Shown: positions 40,191 through 53,800, counted from the first letter of the stretch. The stretch is 64,000 bases of DNA from Labyrinthula sp. Ha (GCA_015227615.1 JAALGZ010000005.1:1364001-1428000); one strand, 5' to 3'. Translations and numbers: made by a program. Notes: a model not told the origin generated them from the letters alone.

Positions 40191-42554
40191 TTCTCCGGGT
40201 TATAATACTGTTCATTTCATACTTCAAATTTAAAATACTTTCTTCTTTCTGGGTTTGCTAATCCCATATGTTTGTCTATCTTTTTTTTAATTTCTTATTG
40301 TAATTATTTTTACTACTCTTAAGTATTCTGGACATTTTCTATGTTATTTATTTATAGATATTATATTATTTTCTACCGGACTTAGTTTACATTGGAGTTC
40401 ATTATCGATTGGAAGCAATTACCAATCGAGTTTGAGTAAGATGATGTGTTTTCCATCAGGTTTTCACTAAAACGCGAGATTGTGCTTAATAAAATACATC
40501 ATTTGCGAAATATTGTTAAAATTAGGGTTATTACTAAATGAGTGATTGATAAAGAATGACTAGTTCATTATGAACGAATTTTACCGTTTGTGTCAACTTA
40601 CAGGATACGCAGCTATGAAGTTTACTTGAGCAGGCGGAAATCTTTTGACTTGGGCATAGAACCTAATACTAGGAGCTTTAGCATAGAATTTCGGGTCTTT
40701 TTGATATTCTAGAGATTTTTTGTTTCTATCGTTCCTTTATCTTCTTAGACATAATTCAACATTTACAAAGAAATAAGTATAATATTTTTTGAATATGCAC
40801 TTATGACCCAAAGACTTTTTCTACCACACGGGAAGACTTCCTTTTACAAAATATTTTTGAAATTCTAAGTTCCAGGTTATCGCCACAACCTTTTATTTAC
40901 TGAACATTTTACGATGTATTCCTCTTACATTCAGTTAAAGATTTGAGCTTCTTATAGTGAAAAAAGCTTGCAGAACGAGCATAATCTTCATCTTAAAACC
41001 TTTCAATGCCAAAGTGTACGTAGCATCAATATGCTCTTACTCAACTTGCACGAACATTAATTTTATTTATAGGTGGTTGGCAATAAATAGCTTGTCGATA
41101 AGCTTTTCTTGTTTCTATTTCAAAACTCTCTTATCAAGATATAGATTTGTACAATGCCTGTTTTATTAGAATCCCCGACGAAGTGAAGGACAACTCTTGA
41201 TGACATTTTTAAGTTCCATGGAAATTAATATAAGAAACTCAAATTGTAGAAGGCTTCAATGCTAAAAGTAAATCATTAAATCAATATTCAAGCTAATTGA
41301 TCAACGTTGCTTAGCAAAGATTTTTCTCATTACGATAAATGAAGGAGAATGTCAGTCACTATATCTCGTCTAATGATAATGTTATAGAGAAAATCCCAGG
41401 TGGAGTATTTGAGAATATATTCAACGTTGTGTTAGTTCCGTTACAGGGAAATTGCTTTAATATTGTCATGTTCTCACAGGTTGGTTTCTAAGGTATTTAT
41501 TTGAGGAGAAGATATGAAGGTATTTATTATATGGTATTTATTATATGGTATTCTGAGGTATGAATGGTGAAGGTATCAAGCAAACAAAAACAAAAAAAAA
41601 ACAAAACAAAAAGGCAAACCAAAAAAAGCAAAAAGTAAAAAGCAAAGTTTGAGTTGGAAAAATACTATTATTTAAGTATTGTAATAGTTAAAAAGTTAGT
41701 TGAGAACATAAAAAATATTCAATCGCTACTTAAGAGGAGAAGCCGGTTTAAAGAAGAAGTTAAAGAAACAAAATTGTGCTTGAGCTATGGATCTTAATTT
41801 TTTGCTATTTTTGGGATAAGTCTCTCGTGAGCATGATGCTTCTTCCATCTGGAATTTATTGCGGCGCTTACTCATTTTTTCTCAAATTATACTTACTAAA
41901 GCCCATCCCTTTTCAGAAAGCTTAGCACAGTCCTCCTTCTTTCCCAATAATTTATCCCTGGATCTCATCCCTTTTCCAAACCTGAGCCCTAATCTTCATT
42001 CACTATCAAGAAACCATTGAAAAAGTTGAAGCCCAGAGCCTCTTCCCTTGGATAAAGTATTCGATACAGTTTAACCAGAGAGTAAATTTTTCATCAAAAT
42101 ATAAGCTTTAATTTTTAGAAAACACAATTCAACTTACCTTAATATAGTAACACATCCCTCCTGTTTGAGGGAGTTGTTCAAAGAAGCATAATATTAGCTT
42201 TTTTTTTGTGGAGCCTCAGCGAGAGGTTATTAACCCTCGAATATTATATACACTGTAACAACATTGATGATGAAAAATTGGTTCAAAGCTTTTCTTTTTT
42301 TCTTCTAATGCTTAAGCTTAATCTTCAATCAATTAACTAACATTTTATCACTGATCTAAAAAATATTAGTGGCCCCAACGCTACCACCCCAGCAGGAAAC
42401 GATTGCTTACAGGTATCTTTGTCTCGAGTCTTAACCATCATCCTAAATGAAAAAGCTATTATTCTAGAACGGTATCCTGCAGTTTTAAATGAGCTTCTGC
42501 GTTGCAAAGAATCTGTTCAAACATGCTCAGAAGCCTTCATACACTCTTTTACCC
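40191..42554. other. Gene-empty stretch with A-rich low-complexity tract
   Basis: A 14-bp unit (tatttattatatgg) is repeated in tandem near 41521-41551, and 41577-41645 is an almost pure A/C/G purine-rich low-complexity tract. Short coding-like traces on the minus strand near 41850-42000 (for example DKLLGKKEDCAKLSEKGWAL) are too broken to call. Confidence 0.4.
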
Positions 42555-42806
42555 TCATATATCTGTAATTTTTCTTCTTACGTAACAAGCGGCACTTACT
42601 AAGGATATCTCCTTCTGTTTTTTTATCAAATTCATAGAGTGAAGAGTAAGTAGCAACTTCAACTCGGCATCTAGCACTTCAAGTTCAGGTGTAGAAATGC
42701 TCGGTAGTTTAAGTGAAGTCTCTTCCTCGTGCCATTCTGATTTCTGTTCTTGTCTGAAAATATTTCGTGCTTCCGAGACATGTTTTTTTTTCGTTTGTAT
42801 GTACAC
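42555..42806 (-). CDS. Hypothetical small protein (weak)
   Basis: An 83-codon frame with a charged, helix-prone composition (EEETSLKLPS, EVLDAELKLLLTLHSMNLIK). Base composition and codon variety are better than in the surrounding desert. No family is recognised and no neighbours support it. A GTAAGT...ACAG intron of 37 nt could alter the C-terminus, but it is longer than all other introns here. It may be a relic. Confidence 0.3.
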   Translation of the reverse strand: MYIQTKKKHVSEARNIFRQEQKSEWHEEETSLKLPSISTPELEVLDAELKLLLTLHSMNLIKKQKEISLVSAACYVRRKITDI

Positions 42807-43553
42807 ATCGTCGAGTGAAATGAAGTATACCCAATGAAGGATACTGCAAGGATAGGAATGTTTACCTAGAACTTGGAATTCCTTTCCTCAGGAGAATTGG
42901 AATTCTCAGCAGTCTTGATCTTAAATTTATGCGATTACATAATTCTTGATCTTGAATCAAAACTGTATTGAATTTTCGAGATTCTAGATTACCCAAATAT
43001 TTTTATTCTTCCACTCTTGACAAAAAAAACAGAAACCCATTGAAAAAAATGAACATGCGAGTTTAGATAAGAATTCAAAATATTTTAAAACCCATTGGTA
43101 TACTTAGAATGACATATCTAAAACTATTTTTTTATCTCCAAGCACCTATTAGGGTCGTACCCAGGAAATTAATCAAGAAAAACGAGACGGGATATAGTTC
43201 AAAACAAGTTTGAATTAAATCAAAAAATATCTAATATTTCGAGAAACAATCGAGAGTCCCAAGAAAAACTATACAGATACTAGAGTGTAACTTCGATAAT
43301 GCTACTAAGTACCAATAAATAACTTTAATTCGTAAGATCTTTCAAATTTTAAATATAGATCAATACCCAAAATATGTTATCGCTTTCCTGGTTTGTTCCC
43401 AGTACTTTTTGAACCGTTGATTTAATCCGATTCTATCCGGTTTAATTTCATTTAATGTAAAAAGTCTTGACGTTGATAAAAACACCTCTGGTTTCCATTT
43501 TGAATATAAGCCCCAGAATTTGACTTTATTATAGATAAGCTGGGTGGCACGTC
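42807..43553. other. Upstream region of the Pumilio gene
   Basis: No gene. AACCGTTG at 43412-43419 contains the AACGGT core seen in other promoters of the window, 135 bp before the start codon. Confidence 0.35.
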
Positions 43554-46277
43554 ATGAGTTTATTGAATTTAGACAATAATAACCTGAAGAAGACAAAATC
43601 TTTCTCGGCCAAGGCTGTTGCCAATACTGATCATACTAGGAGAAAGCTGGCCAATCCCATGCACAAGACTTCAAGATTACAACAACTTAATGCAGAGTCC
43701 ACGCACCTTAAAAAATCTCATTTTGAAAACAATCTTCATCGTGAGTCCCTTGGTCTGGGAGGGAAAAGTCTATCACGAGCAGCAAGCTTACATCATCTGA
43801 AACATCCAGCGAATCAGGAATACCAATTTCTTAATAACGATAGCTTAGCAGATTCATTTGGGTTTAGTAGTTCTAGGTTGTCTCAAGAAGGATCTCTCTC
43901 AGGGCTGTCACAGCTCGAAAAAAACAAAGTTGAAAGTTTGGATGACCTCAGACGAGACATTGCTCGGCTTTCTATCGACACAAATGATCCTGTGTTCAAT
44001 CCAGAACATGATTTTCTTTCCTCCAGAATAGCAAAATCTCCCAATAACAATATGCAAGATAGAATACTATCAAAATCGTACAGTATGAGAATACCCCCGG
44101 GTTTCAGTAGACACGGCAGTAATCAGTCGCTTCTGTCTTCGTTGCAATACAACAAATCCCCCTTAGGCGAAAAAGGAAGACAGGTCTCTTTCAGAAAGCC
44201 AAAGGACCCGATGTCTTCGACGAAAACTAGACTGCAAGTACATGGTCTAAACTCTGACTCGAAAGGTGGTTTAAAAAGGTTTGTTTCCTATGCTGGGTTT
44301 TATGATAGCAAAGCCTCTGATAGTAATTTCTTGAAAGATGAGTCTGACGATGAGGCTGAAGAATTAGAAGTTTCTGCCTTTAACGAAGATGATTTACTTG
44401 GTCTCTCTGGGGATAAACACAAAGTACAAGCAGAATATGTGCCTATTGCGTCGAGATCCGCCGAAAGATCTTCGAGGTTACCCCGAGTCGATTCTAGGCA
44501 AGCTATGAGAAAGGCATTTCCAAAAACTGTTTTTGACAATGTCGATGTCGAAATTCCGTCTAATAATAGACCCACTGTTCAGCAAAACGAGCAACAGACC
44601 GCTGTTCCGCCTCTTGGAGTTAACCGCACACCTCCACCCTTAAGTGCCCGTAACTTGCAACCAGGTAACTTCCACTCACCTGAGTCCAAAGCTCCCGATA
44701 TAGGTTATGGGAGAGGTCCTCTTCCTCATTTTGAACCTCAGCCAGAGCCCATGCTTTACCGATCCCCTTCAGCTGAATATGGTATTCCTATGGATCCTGA
44801 TCGCAGTAGTTATGGTTTTGGCTTCAACTCTACTGCTGCTCACCCTCCACCAAACCTGGGTTATGCTGGTTTTCCACGTAGTCAATCTCCAGTTTCTGGC
44901 TTCCCATCGCCAGGTGGAGGGTTTGATCAAATACCTTATAGACGAACAAATAGCTCACCTGTTTTTGACATTTTAGAGCAACAAATGCAGCAGCAGCAAC
45001 AACTGCAGGCACAGATTATGCAGCAAAGATACCAAAATCAAATGATGGTTAACCTTATGATGCAGCAGACAGCTTTGCAAACTAATCTCGTTAATTCTTT
45101 GTCTGGCCAAAGGAGCACCTCTAATGTATTTGACAAGGATCTAAGTGACCTACTTGTTAGGCACAAAACTACAGGATATAAACCTAACCTTTTAGAACTC
45201 AAAGGTCATATTATTGAGTTTTCTCGTGATTCACATGGAAGCAGACTTATTCAGTCACTGATGGAAACTGCTAGTCAAAAAAGCAAGGAGGATGTCGTTA
45301 GTGAAGTAATTCCGGAAGCACTTTCTTTAATGCAAGATTTGTTTGGAAACTACGTTATGCAAAACTTGTTTGAGCACGCTACAAATGAACAAAGAAATAT
45401 TTTGGCATCTGTTATCAAATCAAACATGAACGTTTTATCCATGCAGCCACATGGTTGCAGAGTAGTACAACGAGCAATCGATATGCTTGATAGTCAGCAT
45501 AGGAATGAACTTCTTGTAGAAATTCTTGATCCTTCCTCTAAGATTATTTTATGCGCGCAGGATCCTCATGCGACACATGTACTTCAAAAAGCTGTTGTTT
45601 TGCTGCAGCAGGAGTTAAAGAAACCGCAGACGAGTGAAGATTTAAAGGTTGAAAACCTCAAAATTCTCTCTAAGATTGAAACTGCTGTAGCGAAAGAAGT
45701 ACTTACACTTGCAGTTCATCCCCATGCTTGTCGTTTGGTCCAGAGAATTTTGGGAGATTGCGATAAGTCTAGGTCCAAAAATGTCGCACACATGCTTGGT
45801 GAAATTCTTGGTGAAGGTAGGTTTAATACGCTCTCTATCGATCAGCACGGCAACTTCATCCTCCAACATCTTTTAGATCATGGAACACAAGAGCAAAGCG
45901 CTAAAGTCCACGACTTTGTTGCCAGTAGAGTTTTAGACCTTGCTCAGCACAAATTTGGATCTCATCTCGTTGAAAAATGTTTCCATACAGCAAGTGGAGA
46001 GCAAAGCAGTAAGTTGATCGACGAGCTCATGATCCCAGCACGAAATTTAACTCACATTGCTGCTTCACAAATAGGCCAAGACTATGAAGGAGATGTACTC
46101 CTCTCATTAATGAAAGATCCTTATGCAAACTTTGTTGTCCAAAGAGCATTTGATGCAAGCCAAGGTACGTTGAGACAGGAAATGACGCATGAAATTCAGA
46201 AGCGAGCTGAGGTTCTCTCAAGGTTTACATATGGGCGTCACATCCTTGCCCATGTCTCACGGAGCGAACAAAACTGA
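43554..46277 (+). CDS. Pumilio/PUF-family RNA-binding protein
   Basis: A 907-residue protein. The N-terminal 520 residues are disordered, with Ser-rich phosphosite-like segments, a Pro-rich region and a Gln-rich stretch (EQQMQQQQQLQAQIMQQ). The C-terminal PUF domain (about 535-905) has eight repeats. RNA-contact triplets in repeats 1 to 8 read SR..Q, NY..Q, CR..Q, TH..Q, CR..Q, NF..Q, SH..E and NF..Q. By the established PUF code this predicts 5'-UGUANAUA-3', the classic Pumilio element, with repeat 4 relaxed. An extra loop of about 25 residues separates repeats 4 and 5. PUF proteins repress or destabilise mRNAs through 3' UTR sites. AATAAA at 46306 follows the stop by 29 nt. A decayed copy of its 5' half lies just downstream. 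Confidence 0.95.
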   Translation: MSLLNLDNNNLKKTKSFSAKAVANTDHTRRKLANPMHKTSRLQQLNAESTHLKKSHFENNLHRESLGLGGKSLSRAASLHHLKHPANQEYQFLNNDSLADSFGFSSSRLSQEGSLSGLSQLEKNKVESLDDLRRDIARLSIDTNDPVFNPEHDFLSSRIAKSPNNNMQDRILSKSYSMRIPPGFSRHGSNQSLLSSLQYNKSPLGEKGRQVSFRKPKDPMSSTKTRLQVHGLNSDSKGGLKRFVSYAGFYDSKASDSNFLKDESDDEAEELEVSAFNEDDLLGLSGDKHKVQAEYVPIASRSAERSSRLPRVDSRQAMRKAFPKTVFDNVDVEIPSNNRPTVQQNEQQTAVPPLGVNRTPPPLSARNLQPGNFHSPESKAPDIGYGRGPLPHFEPQPEPMLYRSPSAEYGIPMDPDRSSYGFGFNSTAAHPPPNLGYAGFPRSQSPVSGFPSPGGGFDQIPYRRTNSSPVFDILEQQMQQQQQLQAQIMQQRYQNQMMVNLMMQQTALQTNLVNSLSGQRSTSNVFDKDLSDLLVRHKTTGYKPNLLELKGHIIEFSRDSHGSRLIQSLMETASQKSKEDVVSEVIPEALSLMQDLFGNYVMQNLFEHATNEQRNILASVIKSNMNVLSMQPHGCRVVQRAIDMLDSQHRNELLVEILDPSSKIILCAQDPHATHVLQKAVVLLQQELKKPQTSEDLKVENLKILSKIETAVAKEVLTLAVHPHACRLVQRILGDCDKSRSKNVAHMLGEILGEGRFNTLSIDQHGNFILQHLLDHGTQEQSAKVHDFVASRVLDLAQHKFGSHLVEKCFHTASGEQSSKLIDELMIPARNLTHIAASQIGQDYEGDVLLSLMKDPYANFVVQRAFDASQGTLRQEMTHEIQKRAEVLSRFTYGRHILAHVSRSEQN

Positions 46278-46579
46278 CTTAAAGTTGGCATTAATTGCGA
46301 AAGTGAATAAAGTTTCGTCTGGGTTTACCCCATTGTGATTTGGGTTTGTATATTGTTAGTAAGGAATAAACAAAAGCTCTTCCTGTTATGGGATATAGCT
46401 CACCTGTGGTTCTAATCAGACGCTACATTTATTCAGCTATAACCTCTTCCTTTGGCCTATAATAAGATTACATAAGGGATTGCGGTTTAGTCGAAAATCG
46501 CGTAACATTCACATAACAAGAATGAAATCTTTGGTAAACAATAACTTTCATACTATTTGTCATTACTTTGAGGGAGTCT

Positions 46580-47800
46580 GATTAGATGAAACAAGACAAT
46601 AGCAACCTATCTATTGTCCAAGATGTATCAAGTAAGGTCCAAGAGGAGTAATCTATAGAACAATGAAACTATTTGAAACTATTAGTAAGTCGCAAAAAAT
46701 GATAATAATTTGCCCCTACAGATCCTGGTCTTACGGGCACGTAAAGTCACCACGAAGAAGGTAACACTTTTTTGGTTATTGTAGGGTCACTAAGTGATCA
46801 TTGTGAGAATTCACCTCTCTCACTTGAACCTGAAGTAACAAAATATCTTCTAAAGAGAACTATGGATTGTGTCTTTCATTTGACATGGATGATCTGATCA
46901 GCAAGGCATTTTAGTTCTAGCACCAAATCAGGATGTTCTTTTCAAATTTCCCTGAATAATTTGTTTTAGTATGACTAACCACAGCTTGTTCTCTTGATGT
47001 TATGCCATCTATGGGCGAGTAAGTAGTCTATAACTTGAACGTACTAGAAAATCCGTAACATCGAAAATATATTTTTCAATTACATACCATGGGCTTAATA
47101 GAAAGAAAATGGTAGTAGCAAACAATTATCGTGATTATTTTAGGCTTGAAAGGATAATTGGGAAGTTTGAGTGTTCTAGTAACGACAAGCGGGCTCAAAA
47201 TATCATTACATTGGAAAATGAACTGACGGTGGTACGAAGGAAACCATAGTAGCATTAGGAGGAGAAACTCCAGCGATTCCTGCTTTAATTCCTACAGCAG
47301 TTTTTATGATAAAGCAGACCTTAGTAATTATCTAGCTGAATATAAAATTACAATTATCATTCATTGGGCAGTTCTGAAATGATCTAGAGGCTCGGGTTGC
47401 ATTAGTTCTCTCTGCAAGACAAACTCTGGTAAAAGGGAAAAGTTAGTCAAGCTTTAGTTTTTTGAATAAATAAAGCTGAAATGAAGAAGGATAGTGTGTT
47501 TGCTATGCTCTTAAGGGTAGGAAAGGCTAAATTTGTTCCACTATAATAGTAGCTCTACTTACAAACGATACTGAAACGTATAGCAGGTGAAGCTGTACAT
47601 CAGACCAAACGAATAGAAAAGCGACTGATAGGATTTAACTGGGAAGCAAAAACAGAACGCAACCTGCAAGCAACATGTCACCCGTGATCATGAAGAACAT
47701 GAACAATTTCTGTTGTTGAATACAATGTCGCACCATTATCTGCATAAATTTGGTCGCGTTCTATGCATCACTGTTGTCTAGTGTAATATAAGTAAAGTAA
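46580..47800 (+). pseudogene. Decayed tandem duplicate of the Pumilio gene (N-terminal half)
   Basis: Colinear matches to the intact gene 3.0 kb upstream: the ATG at about 46585 with DNSNL against DNNNL; cctggtcttacggg near 46727 against ccttggtctggg; ATGGATGATCT near 46886 (DMDDL against SLDDL); and, most clearly, 47284-47345, which reads FNSYSSFYDKADLSNYLAEY against FVSYAGFYDSKASDSNFLKD in the intact protein. Further matches lie near 47662 (cgcaacctgcaagca) and 47720. Offsets stay at 2.9-3.0 kb throughout. Stops and frame changes are frequent, so it is a pseudogene. I could not follow it into the PUF repeats; the 3' limit is uncertain. Confidence 0.72.
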
Positions 47801-50800
47801 AATATGGTGCTATAGGAAATACTTTATAACTAGATAAAAGGTTACAAGTAGAATATTTGAAGTGATAGAATTGGTCAGAGGATTGGTGAACAGTGTTCTC
47901 AACAATCATGTACTGATTTTCTTGGCGATGTAACTACTTTAAGCTTTTGAGAACGAAACTTTACAAAATGCTTAAGGCTATTTTTATCTTTAGCAATAGA
48001 TTCTTTGAAAGCTATTTTTCTGTCATTAATAAATGGGCATCACGTTTTGGGCGAAATAAATAGCTAGTTGAGATAATGCAGTATATTTTCATAGATTTCT
48101 ACAACAGGAAAGTGCTGCCTGTGAATATTATATATACATTATTTTTATGAAATAGTCTTATTGTTAAGAAAAATACATAAGAAGAAGTTATACATCTGCA
48201 GTTTCTTGGTGCATGGAGCTTATGCCAACAAGTTGCTATTTTTTCTTTTATCTAGAGAAGAGAATTTTATGTTGACTCTTGTTTGAATGTTTTAAAGCTA
48301 TTAAATGTACGCTATGGCTCTATTTAATGGCGAAAGGACCTACCGACGTTGTTATAGACCAGAAATATTGTTTTACCCGGAAAAATAATGAAAAGCTTAG
48401 ATATGATGCAGCTTCTCAATGTAAGGGAGGGAGATCTATTGATATTGACTATAACTCGTTTTATTATTCTTTCTAAAAACAATTGGAACATCAACTCTTT
48501 GTGGCATCACTGAAGATTATTTAAGAAATAGCATCTTTTTTTCTGGATAATATGTTCTTTAGTTTAGCTAGCAATAAAACTTACTCACTCGTCATAAAAA
48601 GTAGGTATTTGAAGCGGTAGCTGTTTGGTCTGGATCATGAAAATCTTAGCCTAGCTCCTAAGATCAGATACTATATGAACCTTAGGGATTTCGGGGCATA
48701 TATAATATCTCGAATTAGCTTGGACTGTCAACTAATCTGAGAGATCTTTTGACCACGTGAATAGGCGTAAGACTTAAGCAAGACACCCGCAAAGGTGATG
48801 CAGCTTATTGGGCTATCTAAAACAAAATATTGAAATCGTGACACCAGATGAAATATCATACGAACTAGTCGAAGGTGTTGTATCCGAAAAAATAAATTCA
48901 CCCTGCCTATATGGGCCATAGGACATTGCTTGCAGAATCTCTTAGCTAACTGGAGGAAAAGTGAAACAGAAAATATCAGTATTATTCTTGACGAAGATTC
49001 ATGTTCTTAGTTTCTAGGAGACTGTTAGATAAAATGAGAGCAGATAACTACTTGATGAAGACAACGTAATTACGTTTAAATATGTTTGTTTCCAGAATAA
49101 TTATATCCAAGCCACCTGTCTTGATATTAGGTTACTGTGCCTAGTTTATACTAAACTCTTATAACTCTCTATGATACCTGCATTTGGCTAACTAATACTA
49201 CCCAGAAAACAATTTTAAATTTTATTAATAAATTGCACTTTTTAGTATAATACAGCTTAAATTGATGAGGATCAATTCATAATATAGCTCCTTATTTACG
49301 CATATCCCAAGGGATATTGGTGTTTTACCTATATAGAACTCTAACTTGACTTTAGGTACATATGAACTTTCAGCTGTAGGATAGCTTATCTATAATTTAA
49401 ATTGAATTACTTTGACAAATAATTGATAATCTAACTTCATGTACATAATGAATATCTATATTTTGCCAACCGATGCAAACAAGTTCATCATAGCATAGGC
49501 TATTAAAAAACCAACCTGGAAGTAGATAGGGTTTTGAAGAATTATCCTGAGCAATTCTGTATCAGTGTGACACCTATGGAATAGTAAGAGTAAATTCCTT
49601 TCCATAAGAAGAATTTTTCTTAGAAAGTTAGCATTACACAGTTCATAACTTTCTTACTAATTGAAGGTTGGCTTCTTTGTAATTTTAATAATCAACACAT
49701 GCTTGATCCCCATTTCGAATCTTATACCATCATTTTTTTCTAAAATCTAGGGCACCATTTGGTAACTGAAAAGTAAGTTTGTCTTGATAAAATTTCTATT
49801 ATCTATTGTGTATAAAACCCCGAGGAAATGTTTCAACTCTATTCAAATTTGATTTTTAAGCAGTATTAGTACATTATTGCAACATTCGCTTATTTACACA
49901 CTTCAGGATTGCCGAGTGGACAATAGATATGTATAGTTTTCTTATTATTTCCTCTAGCAATCAGTATCAATTTACAATTAAGAACAACATTGAAAAAGAA
50001 CATTAACGCTAAGAATGCAGTATTAAGAATTTTAGAACATTGAAAACATCAAATTGAAGCATGTCTCCTTTTTCTTTTATTTAAAGTGGGTAAGTGTTCC
50101 TCTCTAAGTACTATTTAAGGAAATGAATCCTTAGAGGAATTAGTCAAGAATAAATCTGTGTACATGATAGGTGCTTCATTCGAAACCTGTTTCTCTTCCC
50201 ATCCTTTGAAATTAGTTTCTTTTGAGTACATATGACCTTAACTTCACATTAATGTTGAAATCTTCATGGGATGAGAGTAATTGTGTAAAATTAATAACAG
50301 CAAAGATTTTTCTCTAAATGAGCTGTCGACCAGAAATATAGGAAAACACAAAGCAGAGATATTTGTACTTTATAAAAATTTGTGTGCCATAGTTAGACCT
50401 TTTAAATAATTTGATTGTGCTTATGGAACCATCAAAACTAATAGGTAATAAAAAACTACAAAGTCTTATGTTTGAACATTCAAAGAAATATATTGGACCC
50501 AAAACCTGTTTTCCAAAATTAAGGCTGAAGTTCAATGCCAAATATATAAAGAATCTTGCAGTTATAATTATGGCATTACTACTGGGTATCTTCTTATATT
50601 CCATACAATGCAAAAGTCCAAAATAAGAATACGACGACTATGTATGTTATAATTAAAACCATAGAATTGATAATGAAGGTTTCAAGAAAAGTTACTTCTA
50701 CCTAGTCTAAGGATAACCCTTTACCCCTGATTACTTCGAAAGGTTTGTCCTTTCCAGGTCTCCCGATAACGTTGTTTGAAATATGAATTCTAGAGTGCTC

Positions 50801-53800
50801 AATGAAAATTTTATGTTTACCAATACATTACAAACTAATGACAGATTAGCATTATAGTTATGTATTTCGCTAATATAGCGAAAGTTTTAAATTTCACAAG
50901 TATATCTTACATATGTTGTTATGAAAAGTAACTGACGATAAGGTAACATCCCAACGACAAAAACTATGTATCTAATATTATTCAACTTTAAAAATAAAAC
51001 ATTATTCATAGAACGTCTACTCAAGGTAATGGAACAGCTTTAACTCTACATTCTATATTTATATATCTGGAGTTGACATTACTAGAATTCAATTGTAATT
51101 GAGGCATGTAACATCTAGCAGAAAGGCATACAATTCACCAAAGATATGCTTAATTATCTAAAGAAGTTAAGAGTATGTATTGACCTTTTGGGTTACTCAA
51201 CTTAAAACGGGGAAATTACCATCTGCTTAACTAGGCAGATAAAACTAGGGCAGGTCAGTATAGCCTTTTCTATATAGTAAAAAATAAGTATATCTCAATA
51301 CATAAGATTGAAGTCCCTAGAGAGAAATTTAAACAACAGAAAGACTTCCTCATGTCCTATCATATTTTTTGGGAGTACGGGTTTTAATATTTTTTGTTCT
51401 TTGATTCTATTTATTAGTAAAGAGATCATGTAGATTTATGCCAAATGTCCGATAGTTTAACTAAGTTACAACCAGCTAAAGGGTAAACCGTCTGCAAGAA
51501 GAGAGAAACATATTCAACCGCCTGGGGCTTGGACCTTCATATCGAGTTGTTACATATATACTTTGAATAAGTAACGCTAAGATTGTTTTAACTAAAAACA
51601 TTGACTTAGATTGCACTTAGTTACCGAGAAAGTAAGAAATTATATAAATGATTTACAACTCTTCTTATGTAGCGCTGTACAACCTTATTTCATATATCAT
51701 AGAGATTCTAAAACTCAAATGATAGTAGTGATAACATTAAGTCTCGGGAATCTTTTAAATATTTATTTACCATTAGCTTGAATATTTAAGTTCTCAAGAA
51801 TAGGTTACATTATGGCTAATGCAGGGTAAGTATATTCATTTTCAAGTCTAAAACATTATGACCCCTTTATGGTCAGTAAGCAAATGTAAGAAACCAGACT
51901 TAAATCACTATAGCCATGAATAATTATAGATATAATTCAGGTAGATGTTGGTGATAATTTTCTATTTATGTTGGTAAAAAAATACTCTTTCTAAATTCTC
52001 TGAAATATTCGTTATAAAGCAAATAAGCAGAGAAATAAAATATGTATGACATAGTTGTAGTGAAAAATATCTGTCCAAGCATATTCTATATTTTCAGTGT
52101 ACAACAGAAGTAAACATAATACTAAATAAAAGGTTGAAAAAATAAGTTTTTGTAATAGCTGTCTGTTCTCTGGTCTTGTTCTTGCAAAACTGTTGCATAA
52201 CGCTGGAATATCATTATATTCCATATTGGATCGCTTTTAACTTCGGTAGCAAGAAGACAATCCCCGCCAATTTGGGTAGTAAGTGTTTTAGTTTTTATTT
52301 TTAGTTTGATGACAAGGGGCCAGGTTCTGTTAGATTTTAGTAGTGACTAGCTTAAGAGACGTTGTTCTGTGTATTTTGTGATAAAGCCTCCACACTTTTT
52401 TTTAAAGTACCCATGATTAGGTGGTGTTTACCAAGAAACGAGCACTTATGTTTTCTCAATTATAAGGTAAATGTCTATGTGATTCATTCCATTCCATTCA
52501 AATCATCCGATTAGAATAAAATAGGACATAAAACTTGATCTCAGAGTAACACCGGTTTCATAGATAGTATTACAGGTTTCATGGAGGAATTTAATTTGTT
52601 GTAAAAGTATGCCTATATCCATCTTAAAGGTTTTGAAGAAATAGGTTTCAGAACATTTTGACATTTTGCAACAATTCAAGGCAAAAAAAAATATTATTCA
52701 TACTCAGCATGTGCTCATCATCCAGTTGAAGGTATATTTGAGATCAGTTGATGGCTGATTAGAACTTGCAGAATATTGGACTCCCCAAAATAAGTCGAAT
52801 CAGCAACAAACCCATTATGATGCTCCTCTCTTAATTTTCTAAGACAAAATCAATTCGTTCTATCCAAGTTTATTGTGATAATAGGCCCTAGGTAGGGTTT
52901 TTTACTTGAATATATTTCAACTTATATTGTTGGTAGTCTGAATTTAACTTCGGATTTAGACCCGGTAATCCAAAGCAACGTATGACATAACATAGATGTT
53001 TTTGAACTTGCAAAAAAATTACAGAAAAAGAGGATTGAAATATGAGGAAATTTTGGATAAAGAATAGTTAATTCGCTATTTTTTCCTCTTTCACATCATA
53101 TATTTCTAATTTTAAATTGGAGGTGGTGCCTTATACTGGACAAGTAGAACCACGTACAAGTAAGATTAGATTTTGTTGGAATTATAAGAAGTGTTTGGAT
53201 AAACATAGGCACGTTATATTTGTTATTTTGAACTGAATTACAATTAGTCAAAACAGAAGCGTAATTAACCTATATATATGTATAATTGGGAATAAAGAAG
53301 GAAGAATCATCTTGTTCATATTTCATGTGCTGCAACTTCTTAGTTACTTAAAACTCCAAACCACAAGCTATCTGGTCAAAAGGCTTAACTTATAAGACCA
53401 TTCTCGTTAGAAGCAACATAACATTTTCATGTACTGATTGAGTAAATAAGTTTTTGATGCATACAGGATCAATTCTCTTGGACAGTATATTATCATTTAA
53501 AACGGATGATTTTCCTGAGCATATCTACATTCTGAGCACAAAGCTTACTTCTTTAGTTATTTTTCATTTTCGTCAATTTACCCTCTAATTTATGGAAATT
53601 GATTTAACTCAAAATTTGAAAACGACAAAATTAGGAGCTAAGTATGAACAAGTGCCAATGGAGCTATTGACGCATAGCAGATAGGTGTTAAGCACCCCAG
53701 TCTGTAATAAAAATGGAGGAACCCGAGGTAGCAAAAATATATAGAGCATAGAAATAGTTTGAACCATTTGATACTTACTGTATTTTCTTCAATATAAGGC

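Noticed and set aside
41850-42010. GWAL-containing minus-strand fragment resembling pterin carbinolamine dehydratase
   Set aside because: The match does not continue past the first 20 residues in any frame or after any plausible intron.
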